Translations under genes and position numbers: made by a program
Shown here: positions 15,286 through 23,554 of the stretch, piece by piece
Position numbering within the stretch: the first letter of the stretch is position 1
Layout of the letters: every line of letters begins with the position of its first letter
The notes under the pieces: model-generated
Database searches by the model: none
Told to the model about the DNA's origin: nothing
The model's input: only the letters and a program-made list of their open reading frames with translations
NCBI GenBank assembly: GCA_943912855.1
Contig: CALTVC010000008.1
Coordinates: forward strand, 62,001 to 126,000
Source of the DNA: an uncultured Flavobacterium sp.
Lineage (GTDB): Bacteria > Bacteroidota > Bacteroidia > Flavobacteriales > Flavobacteriaceae
Direction of reading: 5' to 3'
Length of the DNA stretch: 64,000 nucleotides

Positions 15286-16923
15286 ATGATTACTGTAGAT
15301 GCCCTTTCGGTACAGTTTGGCGGTACCACGTTGTTTAGCGATGTTTCTTTTTCCATAAACGAAAATGACAAAATAGCCCTTATGGGTAAAAACGGTGCGG
15401 GAAAAAGTACCCTGCTTAAAATCATAGCCGGTGCTAACAAGCCTACCACCGGAGCCATATCGGCACCTAAGGGTACGGTAATTGCTTACCTGCCACAGCA
15501 CTTGCTTACGCAAGACGATGCTACCGTGTTTGAGGAAGCCAGTAAGGCGTTTGCAAGCGTTTTTAAAATGAAGGCTGAAATCGATGCAATAAACGAAGAA
15601 CTTACCGTACGTACCGATTACGAGTCAGACGACTACTATAAGCTGATAGAAAAAGTATCTGAACTTAGCGAAAAATTCTATTCTATTGAAGAGGTGAATT
15701 ACGAAGCTGAGGTAGAAAAAGCACTTACGGGTATGGGTTTCCTTCGTGAAGACTTTACCAAACCTACATCTGAATTCAGTGGTGGATGGCGTATGCGTAT
15801 AGAGCTTGCTAAAATCCTTTTACAGAAACCCGACCTTATTCTTCTCGATGAGCCTACAAACCACCTTGATATAGAAAGTATACAGTGGTTGGAGGATTTC
15901 CTTGTAAACGGAGCCAAAGCCGTTATGGTTATCAGCCATGACCGTGCTTTTGTAGACAACATTACCACACGTACCATAGAAGTAACTATGGGGCGTATTT
16001 ACGATTATAAAGCCAAATATTCGCACTATTTAGAGCTGCGCAAAGACCGCCGTGTACACCAACAGAAGGCATACGAGGAGCAGCAAAAGTTCATTGCCGA
16101 AAACCAGGCGTTTATTGAGCGTTTTAGAGGTACTTTCTCTAAGACTGAGCAGGTACAGTCGCGCGTACGCATGCTTGAAAAACTGGTTCTTGTTGAGGTA
16201 GATGAACTGGATACATCGGCACTTAGGCTTAAATTCCCGCCGTCACCACGTTCAGGTCAGTACCCGGTTATTGTAAAGGAACTTGACAAGTCGTATGGCG
16301 ACCACGTAGTGTTTAAAAACGCCTCTATGGTTATAGAGCGTGGTGAAAAAGTAGCCTTTGTAGGTAAAAACGGTGAGGGTAAATCAACCATGATCAAAGC
16401 CCTGATGAACGAAATAGGTCATGATGGCGGAACTCTTGAAATAGGGCATAACGTAAAAATAGGATACTTTGCACAAAACCAGGCGGCATTACTGGATGGG
16501 GAAGCTACCGTATTTGACACCATAGACCGCATAGCCGAAGGCGACATCCGTACGCAAATTAAGACCATACTGGGTGCGTTTATGTTTAGCGGTGAAGACA
16601 CGACTAAGAAAGTTAAAGTACTTTCGGGTGGTGAGCGTACACGTCTTGCCATGGTAAAACTATTGCTTGAGCCGGTTAACGTGCTTATTCTGGATGAACC
16701 TACCAACCACCTTGACATGAAAACCAAGGATATTATTAAAGAAGCTCTGAAAGCGTTTGATGGTACGCTGGTACTGGTATCTCACGACAGGGATTTCCTG
16801 GACGGACTTGCTACAAAAGTATTTGAGTTTGGAAACAAGCGTGTTAAAGAACACTTTGAAGATATTAAGGGTTTCCTTGAAATGAAAAAAATGGAAAACC
16901 TTAGAGACATAGAACGTAAGTAA
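15286..16923 (+). CDS. ABC-F family ATPase (ribosome-associated type)
   Basis: 545 residues, two ABC ATPase domains on one chain and no membrane segment. First domain: Walker A GKNGAGKST, signature FSGGWRMRIE, Walker B LILLDEPTNHLD. A linker of about 80 residues rich in charged and Gln residues (KDRRVHQQKAYEEQQKF) is the P-site tRNA interaction motif region. Second domain: GKNGEGKST, LSGGERTRLA, LILDEPTNHLD. ABC-F proteins act on the ribosomal E site to relieve stalling or confer antibiotic protection; which applies here is not decidable from this sequence alone, though housekeeping is more likely. Confidence 0.93.
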   Translation: MITVDALSVQFGGTTLFSDVSFSINENDKIALMGKNGAGKSTLLKIIAGANKPTTGAISAPKGTVIAYLPQHLLTQDDATVFEEASKAFASVFKMKAEIDAINEELTVRTDYESDDYYKLIEKVSELSEKFYSIEEVNYEAEVEKALTGMGFLREDFTKPTSEFSGGWRMRIELAKILLQKPDLILLDEPTNHLDIESIQWLEDFLVNGAKAVMVISHDRAFVDNITTRTIEVTMGRIYDYKAKYSHYLELRKDRRVHQQKAYEEQQKFIAENQAFIERFRGTFSKTEQVQSRVRMLEKLVLVEVDELDTSALRLKFPPSPRSGQYPVIVKELDKSYGDHVVFKNASMVIERGEKVAFVGKNGEGKSTMIKALMNEIGHDGGTLEIGHNVKIGYFAQNQAALLDGEATVFDTIDRIAEGDIRTQIKTILGAFMFSGEDTTKKVKVLSGGERTRLAMVKLLLEPVNVLILDEPTNHLDMKTKDIIKEALKAFDGTLVLVSHDRDFLDGLATKVFEFGNKRVKEHFEDIKGFLEMKKMENLRDIERK

Positions 16924-16939
16924 TATTTTCTATATAAAA

Positions 16940-16978
16940 AAACAAAACAGCGCTCCATAAGGGCGCTGTCTTTGTTTT
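16940..16978. terminator. Bidirectional terminator after the ABC-F gene
   Basis: Stem ACAGCGC (16947-16953) with GCGCTGT (16963-16969), flanked by AAACAAA and TTTGTTTT, so it can serve both the ABC-F gene and the converging small gene. Confidence 0.75.
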
Positions 16979-17005
16979 CTGGGGGAAGTGGAGTTGTTTA
17001 AATTG

Positions 17006-17230
17006 TTAGCTGAATTTTACTTCAAGTATGTCTATTTCGCCTTCGCTTACTTCGTTGCTGTTATCGGCAATGATGTTAACGCCCTGTATACATAATGATT
17101 TTACTTTTTTGCCACCTTTTTTAAGCAACTTCTCAAAGTTACGTGGGTGTAGCATAAGCATAACATTTCCGCTAAGGGCATTGGTCGTTATAAAATTTTT
17201 AATCGTAGTTAAGTCGATGTTCTTCTTCAT
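17006..17230 (-). CDS. Small protein of unknown function
   Basis: 74 residues, soluble, with no signal peptide or helix long enough to cross a membrane. Mixed sequence with a KLLKKGGKKVKS basic patch and an acidic end (EVSEGEIDILEVKFS). Converges on the ABC-F terminator, which would also serve it. I recognise no family; the codon pattern and ATG start are credible. Confidence 0.55.
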   Translation of the reverse strand: MKKNIDLTTIKNFITTNALSGNVMLMLHPRNFEKLLKKGGKKVKSLCIQGVNIIADNSNEVSEGEIDILEVKFS

Positions 17231-17403
17231 AATGTTGGGATAACTGGTTATTGATATGTTACAAAGGTGATGATAAAACCCTAAAAATAGTCGTAATTAA
17301 TTGCCAAATAAATATTAAAATTCTTCTAAAATTATCATTTTTCGTTTTTGATTGGCTTCAATTCATTATTAGTCTATAAAATCGGTAGGTTTTATATTTT
17401 TTA

Positions 17404-17411
17404 TATATTTG
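17404..17411 (+). promoter_or_regulatory. Candidate -7 box of the TonB receptor gene
   Basis: TATATTTG, exact TAnnTTTG match, 21 bases before the ATG at 17433. It overlaps the in-frame TTG at 17409, which therefore cannot be the start codon. Confidence 0.5.
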
Positions 17412-17432
17412 CCAGCATCAATAACCCTAATT

Positions 17433-20306
17433 ATGAAGCTGAAGCACCTGCTCTTAACCTTACTTACTTTACTGTTTTTCATTCCTTTTCAGTCTTTTGC
17501 CCAGGATACCCGTGTACAGGTTACGGGAGCGGCGTCTGACAGCGAACTAAAACAACCGCTACCGGGTATTACTGTCATGGTAAAGGGAAGTACTGCTGCT
17601 ACCGCTACAGACGAAAACGGTGCGTTTACACTGGTAACTCCCGTACAGTTTCCTTTTGTGCTGGTGTTTTCCGGAATTGGATTTCAGTCCAAAGAAGTAA
17701 AAGTACTATCGGCATCGAGCAAAATTTCGGTAGAACTCCATACCGAAAATACCCTGCTTAGCGAGGTGGTAGTGTCGGCATCGAGGGTAGAGGAGCGTAT
17801 ACTGCAATCGCCTATTTCCATTGAAAAAATTGATATTAAAGCCATAAAAGATAATCCCGCTCCTTCGTTTTACGAAGCATTAGATAACGTAAAAGGAGTG
17901 CAGTTACTTACCTCGAGCCTTACGCTAAAGGTGCCGAACTCACGTGGGTTTAACGTGCCGAATAACTTCCGGTTTATGCAGCTGGTAGATGGGGTAGATG
18001 TACAGGCGGCAACGCTTGGTGTACCGCTGGGCAACGCCATAGGCCCTACAGAACTTGACATACAGAGCATGGAAATAACGCCGGGTGCAGCATCGGCATT
18101 GTATGGAATGAATGCCATTAACGGTCTTGCAAGCCTGCAAACCCGTAACCCTTTTATACATCAGGGGCTTAGTGTGTACCTGCGCAATGGGGTTAACCAC
18201 GTAGGATCTGACGATGCTTCGGCTTCTTTGATGACAGAGGCGGCACTGCGCTATGCCCATGTGTTTAAAGATAAATTTGCCATTAAGGTAAACGGTTCAT
18301 ATTTTACGGGAACCGACTGGATTTCGAACACCTTAACCGACCAGAATCCGTACAACCTTGCTACGGCAAACCCGAATTTTGACGAACTATCGGGAGCTAA
18401 CAATCCCGCTGCCGACCTTTGGAACAACTACGGTGATGAACGTAATAACCGTGTTACGGTAAATGCCATTGTAGACGGGCAGTCGCGTACGTTTAACGTG
18501 TCGCGTACGGGGTATCTGGAAAAGGATTTGGTAGACCCGAAGGTAACCAATGCGAAGTTTGACGCCGGTGCTTATTATAAAATCAAGGACAACCTGGAGC
18601 TGAGCTATGTATACCGTTATGGGATTATGGATGGTACGTTTCAGCGTGGTAACAAAATCAGGCTGGATGGCGCTACCGTTCAAAACCATAAAGCCGAACT
18701 GAAAGGAGAGGAGTTTTATGTAAGGGCGTATACGTCTATAGAAGAAACGGGGAACAGCTACAACCTGAAACCCCTTGCCGATAACCTTGACCTGACCCAT
18801 GCAAGTAATACTAACTGGCGAAATTCATTCCAGTCGGCATTGCAATCTTCTTTAGGGAATGGAGCTACGCTGGCCCAGGCTTTTGCTGATGCCCGTACTG
18901 CTGCCGATGCGGGCCGTGCTGAACCAGGAACTCCGGAGTTTGAAGCGCTTAAAAATACCATCATTGCCACAAACAACTGGGACCATGCCAACTCCGGTAT
19001 TGCGGGTGCACCTGCCACAGGTGGTGCATGGCTAAAGCAGAAATCGGCACTGTACCACATAGAGGGGCAGTACGATCTTTCTAAATACGTGCAGATTTTT
19101 GATTTGCAGGTAGGGGGCGATTACAGACAATACCTTGTAACACCCGATGGTAACAACTTTGTAGACTTTTCGCGTCCGCTTAATGAACGAAATGTACCAC
19201 TTGCCGATGGGTCTTTCGGTAAAAAACAAGACTATGAAAAATATGGGGCTTTTGCACAGATTACAAAACGTCTGTTTAATGATAAGCTAAAACTGAACGC
19301 CTCTATCCGTGCCGATCGCAACCCTGAGTTTGATACGAAGTACAACCCAAGATTTGCCATTGTATACTCGCCAAAGCAAAATCATAACTTCAGGGCATCA
19401 TTCCAGAATGGATTCCGTTTTCCGTCGTTGTTTGAGGCGCTATCGTTTGTAAACAATGGTAACGTGCGTCGTGTGGGTGGCTTGCCGAGGGTTAATCAGG
19501 GAATAGGTTTCCTTGAAAACTCCTATACGTTAACCTCTATAGATGCGTTTAATGCAGCTGTGAATGCAGCTGTAGATGCCGGTACACCACGAAACGAAGC
19601 TGCCCTTGCAAACCGTAATGTGCTGGAGGTGGCTAACCTGCCACAAATGCGCCCGGAACAAATAAACTCGTTTGAGGTAGGCTACAAGAGTGTGGTGGCT
19701 AACAACAGGATATCTGTAGATTGGGATGCGTATTACAATATTTACAAAGGCTTCCTGGGGCAGGTAGAGGTTGCTGTGCCACAAAATGCTACGGTAGGTA
19801 GCGATGCCGCCGTACTGGCTATGCTTACCCGAAGCGCGCAAGACAGGTACCGTGTGTTTACCAATAGCCTTAATACGTACAAAAGCGTAGGTTCATCACT
19901 TGGTGTGCGATATAATTTTTACGAAGATTATACAGCAGGCTTTAACGTAAGTTATAATGAGTTACTATCTAACGGAGGGTCGGATATTTTCATTACGGCA
20001 TTTAATACACCAAAGTGGGTAACCAACTTTTCGTTTGGAAACAGGCAAGTAATTAAAAATGTAGGATTTACAGTAACGGCACGTTGGCAGGATGCTTTTT
20101 ATTGGGAAAGTACCCTTGCCAATGGCGATGTACCTGCTTACACCACTGTAGATGCCCAGGTAAACGTAAAAATCCCCTCAATTTTTGCCAATGCCAAAAT
20201 TGGCGGAACCAATCTTTTAAACAACAGGTACTATCAGTATGCAGCAGGTCCTACTATAGGCGGACTGTATTATGTGGCGCTTACCTTTGAGTTAGGGGAT
20301 CTTTAA
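17433..20306 (+). CDS. TonB-dependent outer membrane receptor
   Basis: 957 residues from ATG 17433 with a signal peptide (MKLKHLLLTLLTLLFFIPFQSFAQ). Next comes a carboxypeptidase-regulatory-like beta domain (about 27-105, PLPGITVMVKG...TDENGAF), then the plug (about 115-240, with LSEVVVSASRVEE at its start), then the 22-strand barrel ending in an aromatic-rich strand (YYVALTFELGDL). No SusD partner is adjacent, so it is not clearly a polysaccharide SusC system; iron, vitamin or peptide uptake are all possible. It stands alone, ending against pfkB. Confidence 0.92.
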   Translation: MKLKHLLLTLLTLLFFIPFQSFAQDTRVQVTGAASDSELKQPLPGITVMVKGSTAATATDENGAFTLVTPVQFPFVLVFSGIGFQSKEVKVLSASSKISVELHTENTLLSEVVVSASRVEERILQSPISIEKIDIKAIKDNPAPSFYEALDNVKGVQLLTSSLTLKVPNSRGFNVPNNFRFMQLVDGVDVQAATLGVPLGNAIGPTELDIQSMEITPGAASALYGMNAINGLASLQTRNPFIHQGLSVYLRNGVNHVGSDDASASLMTEAALRYAHVFKDKFAIKVNGSYFTGTDWISNTLTDQNPYNLATANPNFDELSGANNPAADLWNNYGDERNNRVTVNAIVDGQSRTFNVSRTGYLEKDLVDPKVTNAKFDAGAYYKIKDNLELSYVYRYGIMDGTFQRGNKIRLDGATVQNHKAELKGEEFYVRAYTSIEETGNSYNLKPLADNLDLTHASNTNWRNSFQSALQSSLGNGATLAQAFADARTAADAGRAEPGTPEFEALKNTIIATNNWDHANSGIAGAPATGGAWLKQKSALYHIEGQYDLSKYVQIFDLQVGGDYRQYLVTPDGNNFVDFSRPLNERNVPLADGSFGKKQDYEKYGAFAQITKRLFNDKLKLNASIRADRNPEFDTKYNPRFAIVYSPKQNHNFRASFQNGFRFPSLFEALSFVNNGNVRRVGGLPRVNQGIGFLENSYTLTSIDAFNAAVNAAVDAGTPRNEAALANRNVLEVANLPQMRPEQINSFEVGYKSVVANNRISVDWDAYYNIYKGFLGQVEVAVPQNATVGSDAAVLAMLTRSAQDRYRVFTNSLNTYKSVGSSLGVRYNFYEDYTAGFNVSYNELLSNGGSDIFITAFNTPKWVTNFSFGNRQVIKNVGFTVTARWQDAFYWESTLANGDVPAYTTVDAQVNVKIPSIFANAKIGGTNLLNNRYYQYAAGPTIGGLYYVALTFELGDL

Positions 20307-20323
20307 TCAGTCATAACGTTTTT

Positions 20324-20387
20324 AAAGTCGAAAGTCATAAAGCCCTTGAGTAATTATATACTCCAAGGCTCCATGACTTTCGACTTT
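20324..20387. terminator. Long hairpin between converging receptor and kinase genes
   Basis: AAAGTCGAAAGTCAT (20324-20338) pairs perfectly with ATGACTTTCGACTTT (20373-20387); AGCCCTTGAG and CTCCAAGGCT inside pair at 8 of 10. It fills the gap between the two stop codons and probably ends both transcripts. It is made of the same kind of short repeated words seen in other gaps. Confidence 0.6.
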
Positions 20388-20400
20388 TGACATTTAGACC

Positions 20401-21336
20401 TTATGACTTACTAAGCCACTTATACAGCTTTTCCGCGTTTTCTTTGGTAAAAAGCCCTGTGCCTTCAGCCATAGTAGCTGCAGATCCGCAGGCAACGCCC
20501 ATGCGTGCCATTTCGGTAAGGCTTCCCCCACGTGATAATACACTTACCATACCGGCTACCATGCTGTCGCCTGCACCCACAGTGCTCCGCTTTTTAACTG
20601 ATGGTGCCGGGACAAATATGCATTCGTCTTTACTTACAAGGTATGCTCCCTGTGGACCAAGCGAAACTACTACAATTTCTGCCTTACCTTCGTCTACCAG
20701 TTGTTTGGCGGCTTCATCGGCACTGTCATTGTCCAGTTCGGTTTGTCCGGTAAGTGTGCTGAGCTCGCCCAAGTTAGGTTTTAGTAGATACACGCCCTGT
20801 TTCAGGACTTCGGTAAGGGCATCGCCACTGGTATCGGCTATAATAAGCGAACCTTTATCTTTCAATGCTTTTACGAGTTTGCCTATATACGTCGCGTCAA
20901 TACCGGGAGGCAGGCTTCCGCTGATTACCGTAATATCTGGAGTGGGAGACAGGCTGGTTATGGTGTTAAAAATAGCATCGGCTTCTTCAGGCAGAATATC
21001 TTCGCCCGGCATCCCGAAACGATACTGTCCGTTATGAGATGTTTCTACTACAATAAAGTTTTCTCGGGTTTCAGCCTTTACGCTGGCGGGTAGTGTTTTT
21101 ACATTTTCTTCAGCAAGGAGCTCTTCCAGTAGTTTCCCGGTGCGTCCGCCTGACGGAAAGAAAGCAGTAGAGTCAAACCCCAGCCGTACCAGTCCGCGCG
21201 ATACATTAATACCGCCACCGCCGGGCTCGTATCTGGGTTTTTCGCAGCGTAGTTTTTTTTCGGGTTTTATGTGGTCTACGCTGGTGCTTTTATCTACAGT
21301 AGGGTTTAAGGTAATGGTCAAAATAGATTTTGTCAT
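20401..21336 (-). CDS. pfkB: PfkB-type 6-phosphofructokinase / hexose-phosphate kinase
   Basis: 311 residues. It aligns along its length, from memory, with E. coli PfkB: TLNPTVDKSTSV start, EKKLRCEKPRYEPGGGGINVSRG (the GGGGIN substrate motif), FPSGGRTG, VISGSLPPG, KPNLGEL, VVVSLGPQGA, and the PfkB signature 2 with catalytic Asp in STVGAGDSMVAG. It phosphorylates fructose-6-phosphate, or possibly fructose-1-phosphate or tagatose-6-phosphate. The start codon lies inside a strong nested hairpin (21328-21394), which suggests translational control. Confidence 0.8.
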   Translation of the reverse strand: MTKSILTITLNPTVDKSTSVDHIKPEKKLRCEKPRYEPGGGGINVSRGLVRLGFDSTAFFPSGGRTGKLLEELLAEENVKTLPASVKAETRENFIVVETSHNGQYRFGMPGEDILPEEADAIFNTITSLSPTPDITVISGSLPPGIDATYIGKLVKALKDKGSLIIADTSGDALTEVLKQGVYLLKPNLGELSTLTGQTELDNDSADEAAKQLVDEGKAEIVVVSLGPQGAYLVSKDECIFVPAPSVKKRSTVGAGDSMVAGMVSVLSRGGSLTEMARMGVACGSAATMAEGTGLFTKENAEKLYKWLSKS

Positions 21337-21394
21337 CTGAAAGGTATTGTTAACTAAACTAAAGTTAACAATTATTATCTCTCAGATGACAAAA
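21328..21394 (-). promoter_or_regulatory. Nested hairpin covering the pfkB start codon
   Basis: Outer arms TTTTGTCATCTGA (21328-21340) and TCAGATGACAAAA (21382-21394) are perfectly complementary over 13 bp. Inner arms ATTGTTAACT (21346-21355) and AGTTAACAAT (21363-21372) are complementary over 10 bp with a 7-base loop. On the pfkB message the start codon is inside the 3' outer arm (CAGATGACA), so folding would hide it. It could also act on DNA as an operator. Confidence 0.6.
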
Positions 21395-21418
21395 CAAAGT
21401 GTTAATCCGTAGTGTGGA

Positions 21419-21718
21419 TTATCGTATAAAGCGTTCCAGTATGCTGTACTCGTTGCTCAGTTCTATATAATAGCAACCTGCAGGTACTTCTACTTCTAAA
21501 TCGCTGATTTGTTTTTTACTGTAACCTCTTTTTACAAGGTCTTCTTTAGTGTGTAACAGTACGGGGTCATCGCCCACATAATACTGGTTTTCGTCGCTGC
21601 GCGTCAGTTCGGTCACTTTTCCCGAAATTCCGTAATCAAGGGAGTTGTAGTACAATTCTTTTTCAAGTTCCTCTTCATTAAGCGTGCTCAGCCATACTTT
21701 AAGGTCTTTCAGTTTCAT
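21419..21718 (-). CDS. Small soluble protein of unknown function
   Basis: 99 residues, acidic, no signal peptide or membrane helix. Begins MKLKDLKVWLSTLNEEELEKEL and contains KEDLVKRGYSKKQISDL; no family recognised. Same strand as pfkB, 82 bases upstream of it, with the nested hairpin between them, so the two may share a transcript. Confidence 0.6.
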   Translation of the reverse strand: MKLKDLKVWLSTLNEEELEKELYYNSLDYGISGKVTELTRSDENQYYVGDDPVLLHTKEDLVKRGYSKKQISDLEVEVPAGCYYIELSNEYSILERFIR

Positions 21719-22039
21719 ACAATAGCATAGATAAAATTAGCAAATCATTTGTTGGGGTGCGTAATTGTTTGGGGGGCAAAAAATTACGGTTATAAAATTA
21801 CAGAAAAACATAACAACTTTATAACGTTGTTAATAATTATTTCAATTTAATTAAATTAATCCTTAACATAATTACAGAGTAAATAAATCTGTAAATAAGC
21901 ATTAAAATGTTACATATTTAAACACCGTTAAATGATGCAGCAAGGTACTTTACTAACGTATTTAAGGCATAGAAATTGTGTTGTTTATCCAATAAAACGT
22001 CAGTTTTAACGTTGTTGTACAATATTAGCCCCATAAAAT
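21719..22039. other. AT-rich intergenic region
   Basis: 321 bases between divergent genes. Very A+T rich. Holds a small perfect palindrome TAACAAC/GTTGTTA (21812-21818 and 21827-21833) and a 10-base direct repeat TAACGTTGTT (21823-21832 and 22007-22016). No confident -7 box, RNA or ORF found. Confidence 0.5.
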
Positions 22040-22345
22040 ATGAAACAAATTGATGCAAAACACCTCGCTTACCATGTGCTCATAGCACTGTATTTTATTT
22101 GGTTGCCTGTGTTTGCCATTCTTCTTGGTATGGCAGTAAATTCGGCAGTACTACAAACCGATTTTTCTATGGGCGGAGTCCTGTTATTGTGGATGTCGCT
22201 TAACCTTGTCATAGGTACTTCATTATATTTTGTAATCAGGCTGTTTGAAAAACACGGTATGTTGTACAGGTTTATATCATACAGTTACTACTTTCTGGCA
22301 CTGCTTTCGGTTACGGTAGTTGTCTTGATTGTAAACCGTATGTAA
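22040..22345 (+). CDS. Small three-helix membrane protein
   Basis: 101 residues with three hydrophobic segments (about 9-31, 39-62, 76-98) and short charged loops. No family recognised. Stands alone; followed at once by a hairpin whose T-run faces the opposite strand. Confidence 0.65.
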   Translation: MKQIDAKHLAYHVLIALYFIWLPVFAILLGMAVNSAVLQTDFSMGGVLLLWMSLNLVIGTSLYFVIRLFEKHGMLYRFISYSYYFLALLSVTVVVLIVNRM

Positions 22346-22378
22346 AAAAAACAGCCGTAGCATGGTGCGTACGGCTGT
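22344..22378 (-). terminator. Hairpin with T-run on the minus strand
   Basis: ACAGCCGTA (22351-22359) pairs with TACGGCTGT (22370-22378). Eight A precede it on the plus strand but no T-run follows, so as an intrinsic terminator it points to the minus strand, although no minus-strand gene lies upstream of it. Confidence 0.45.
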
Positions 22379-22493
22379 GTGTTGATTGGAAAAATATAAC
22401 CTAAAATACATACTATAGATACGCTTTGGCTTGTAGGGTTGCGCGTGTTTTCATAATTATTTTGCACCACTGTATAAGTAGTCAGGAATAATG

Positions 22494-22501
22494 TATATTT
22501 G
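22494..22501 (+). promoter_or_regulatory. Candidate -7 box of the DUF493-DUF4290-murA operon
   Basis: TATATTTG, exact TAnnTTTG match 17 bases before the ATG at 22519. No standard -33 TTG. Confidence 0.45.
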
Positions 22502-22518
22502 CGTTTATTTTATTAAGG

Positions 22519-22803
22519 ATGGACAATAAGACCGAAGAATTTTACAAACGCCTTACCGAAGAACTTGCCGGTTCGGCAGACTGGCCCGCACTATACCTGT
22601 TTAAGTTTATAGTACCTACAGATGTGGAAAAAATTCAGACTGTGGAGGACACCTTTAACAATATGGGAGCGGTGATAGAAACCAATACTTCTAAAACAGG
22701 GAAGTATACCAGCGTATCTGTAAACGTAAGGATGCAGGGGCCGGAAGCCATTGTGGCTAAATACAAAGAGCTTTCTGTAATAGAAGGTATCATTTCCCTA
22801 TAA
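22519..22803 (+). CDS. DUF493 family protein
   Basis: 94 residues. YbeD-like ACT-fold: DWPALYLFKFIVPTDVEKIQTVED, then KYTSVSVNVRMQGPEAIVAKYKEL, as in the DUF493 family. Known members have a small regulatory-type beta-alpha-beta fold with no settled function. First gene of an operon with DUF4290 and murA; gap to the next gene is 14 bases. Confidence 0.85.
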   Translation: MDNKTEEFYKRLTEELAGSADWPALYLFKFIVPTDVEKIQTVEDTFNNMGAVIETNTSKTGKYTSVSVNVRMQGPEAIVAKYKELSVIEGIISL

Positions 22804-22817
22804 TACCCTTTATTATT

Positions 22818-23531
22818 ATGATGAAATATAATGCTGATAAAGCTGTAGGCTATCTTGAATACAACTCGCTACGCGAGCATCTTATTATTCCGGAATACGG
22901 CAGGCATCTTCAAAAACTCATAGAGCAGGCTACCGCCCTTGAAAACCGTGCTGAGCGAAACAAGGCGGCTAAGTATATTATATCGGTTATGGGTAGCCTT
23001 AACCCACACCTGCGCGACGTGCCTGATTTTCAGCACAAGCTATGGGATCAGCTTTTCATTATGTCTGATTTCAGGATAGATGTAGATTCTCCATATCCTA
23101 CACCTAACCGCGAGGTGCTGAATCAAAAGCCGGAAAGACTTGCGTATCCGCAAAACTTCCCGAAATACAGGTTTTACGGTAATAATATCAAGTATATGAT
23201 AGATGTGGCTTGCAGTTGGGAAGAAGGCCCGCTGAAAGACGCACTTGTGATTGTTATAGCAAACCACATGAAAAAATCGTTCCTGAGCTGGAATAAAGAT
23301 ACGGTTAAGGACGATGTGATTTTTGAACACCTGTATGAGCTTTCAAAGGGGAAGATTAACCTTCAGACTACAGATGAGGAACTTTCTGCTTCCAGCGATC
23401 TGATGAAGGTAAATAAAAAGCTGAGTAATAAGGCTTATGCTAGTAATAGCAATAATAACAACAACAATAACAATAATGCCCGCCAGAAAAGGGGTATCGC
23501 CAAGAATAACAATAATAACCGTAAATCCTAA
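22818..23531 (+). CDS. DUF4290 domain protein with Asn-rich tail
   Basis: 237 residues (start ATG 22818 or the next codon). The first about 190 residues match the Bacteroidota-specific DUF4290 family: YNSLREHLIIPEYGRHLQKLIEQA, LNPHLRDVPDFQHKLWDQLFIMS, PYPTPNREVL. The tail is low complexity, with runs of 9 and 5 Asn around a basic patch (ARQKRGIAK). Function unknown, but the gene sits directly before murA, which suggests an envelope role. The Asn run is encoded by AAT/AAC repeats that may vary in length. Confidence 0.85.
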   Translation: MMKYNADKAVGYLEYNSLREHLIIPEYGRHLQKLIEQATALENRAERNKAAKYIISVMGSLNPHLRDVPDFQHKLWDQLFIMSDFRIDVDSPYPTPNREVLNQKPERLAYPQNFPKYRFYGNNIKYMIDVACSWEEGPLKDALVIVIANHMKKSFLSWNKDTVKDDVIFEHLYELSKGKINLQTTDEELSASSDLMKVNKKLSNKAYASNSNNNNNNNNNARQKRGIAKNNNNNRKS

Positions 23532-23554
23532 AATCCTAAACATTAATTCGTTGC

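Noticed and set aside
17409..17432. Upstream TTG start for the TonB receptor
   Set aside because: Overlaps the -7 promoter box; the signal peptide begins at 17433.
23440..23525. AAT/AAC repeat as a CRISPR or tandem regulatory array
   Set aside because: In frame within DUF4290, encodes Asn; no spacers.
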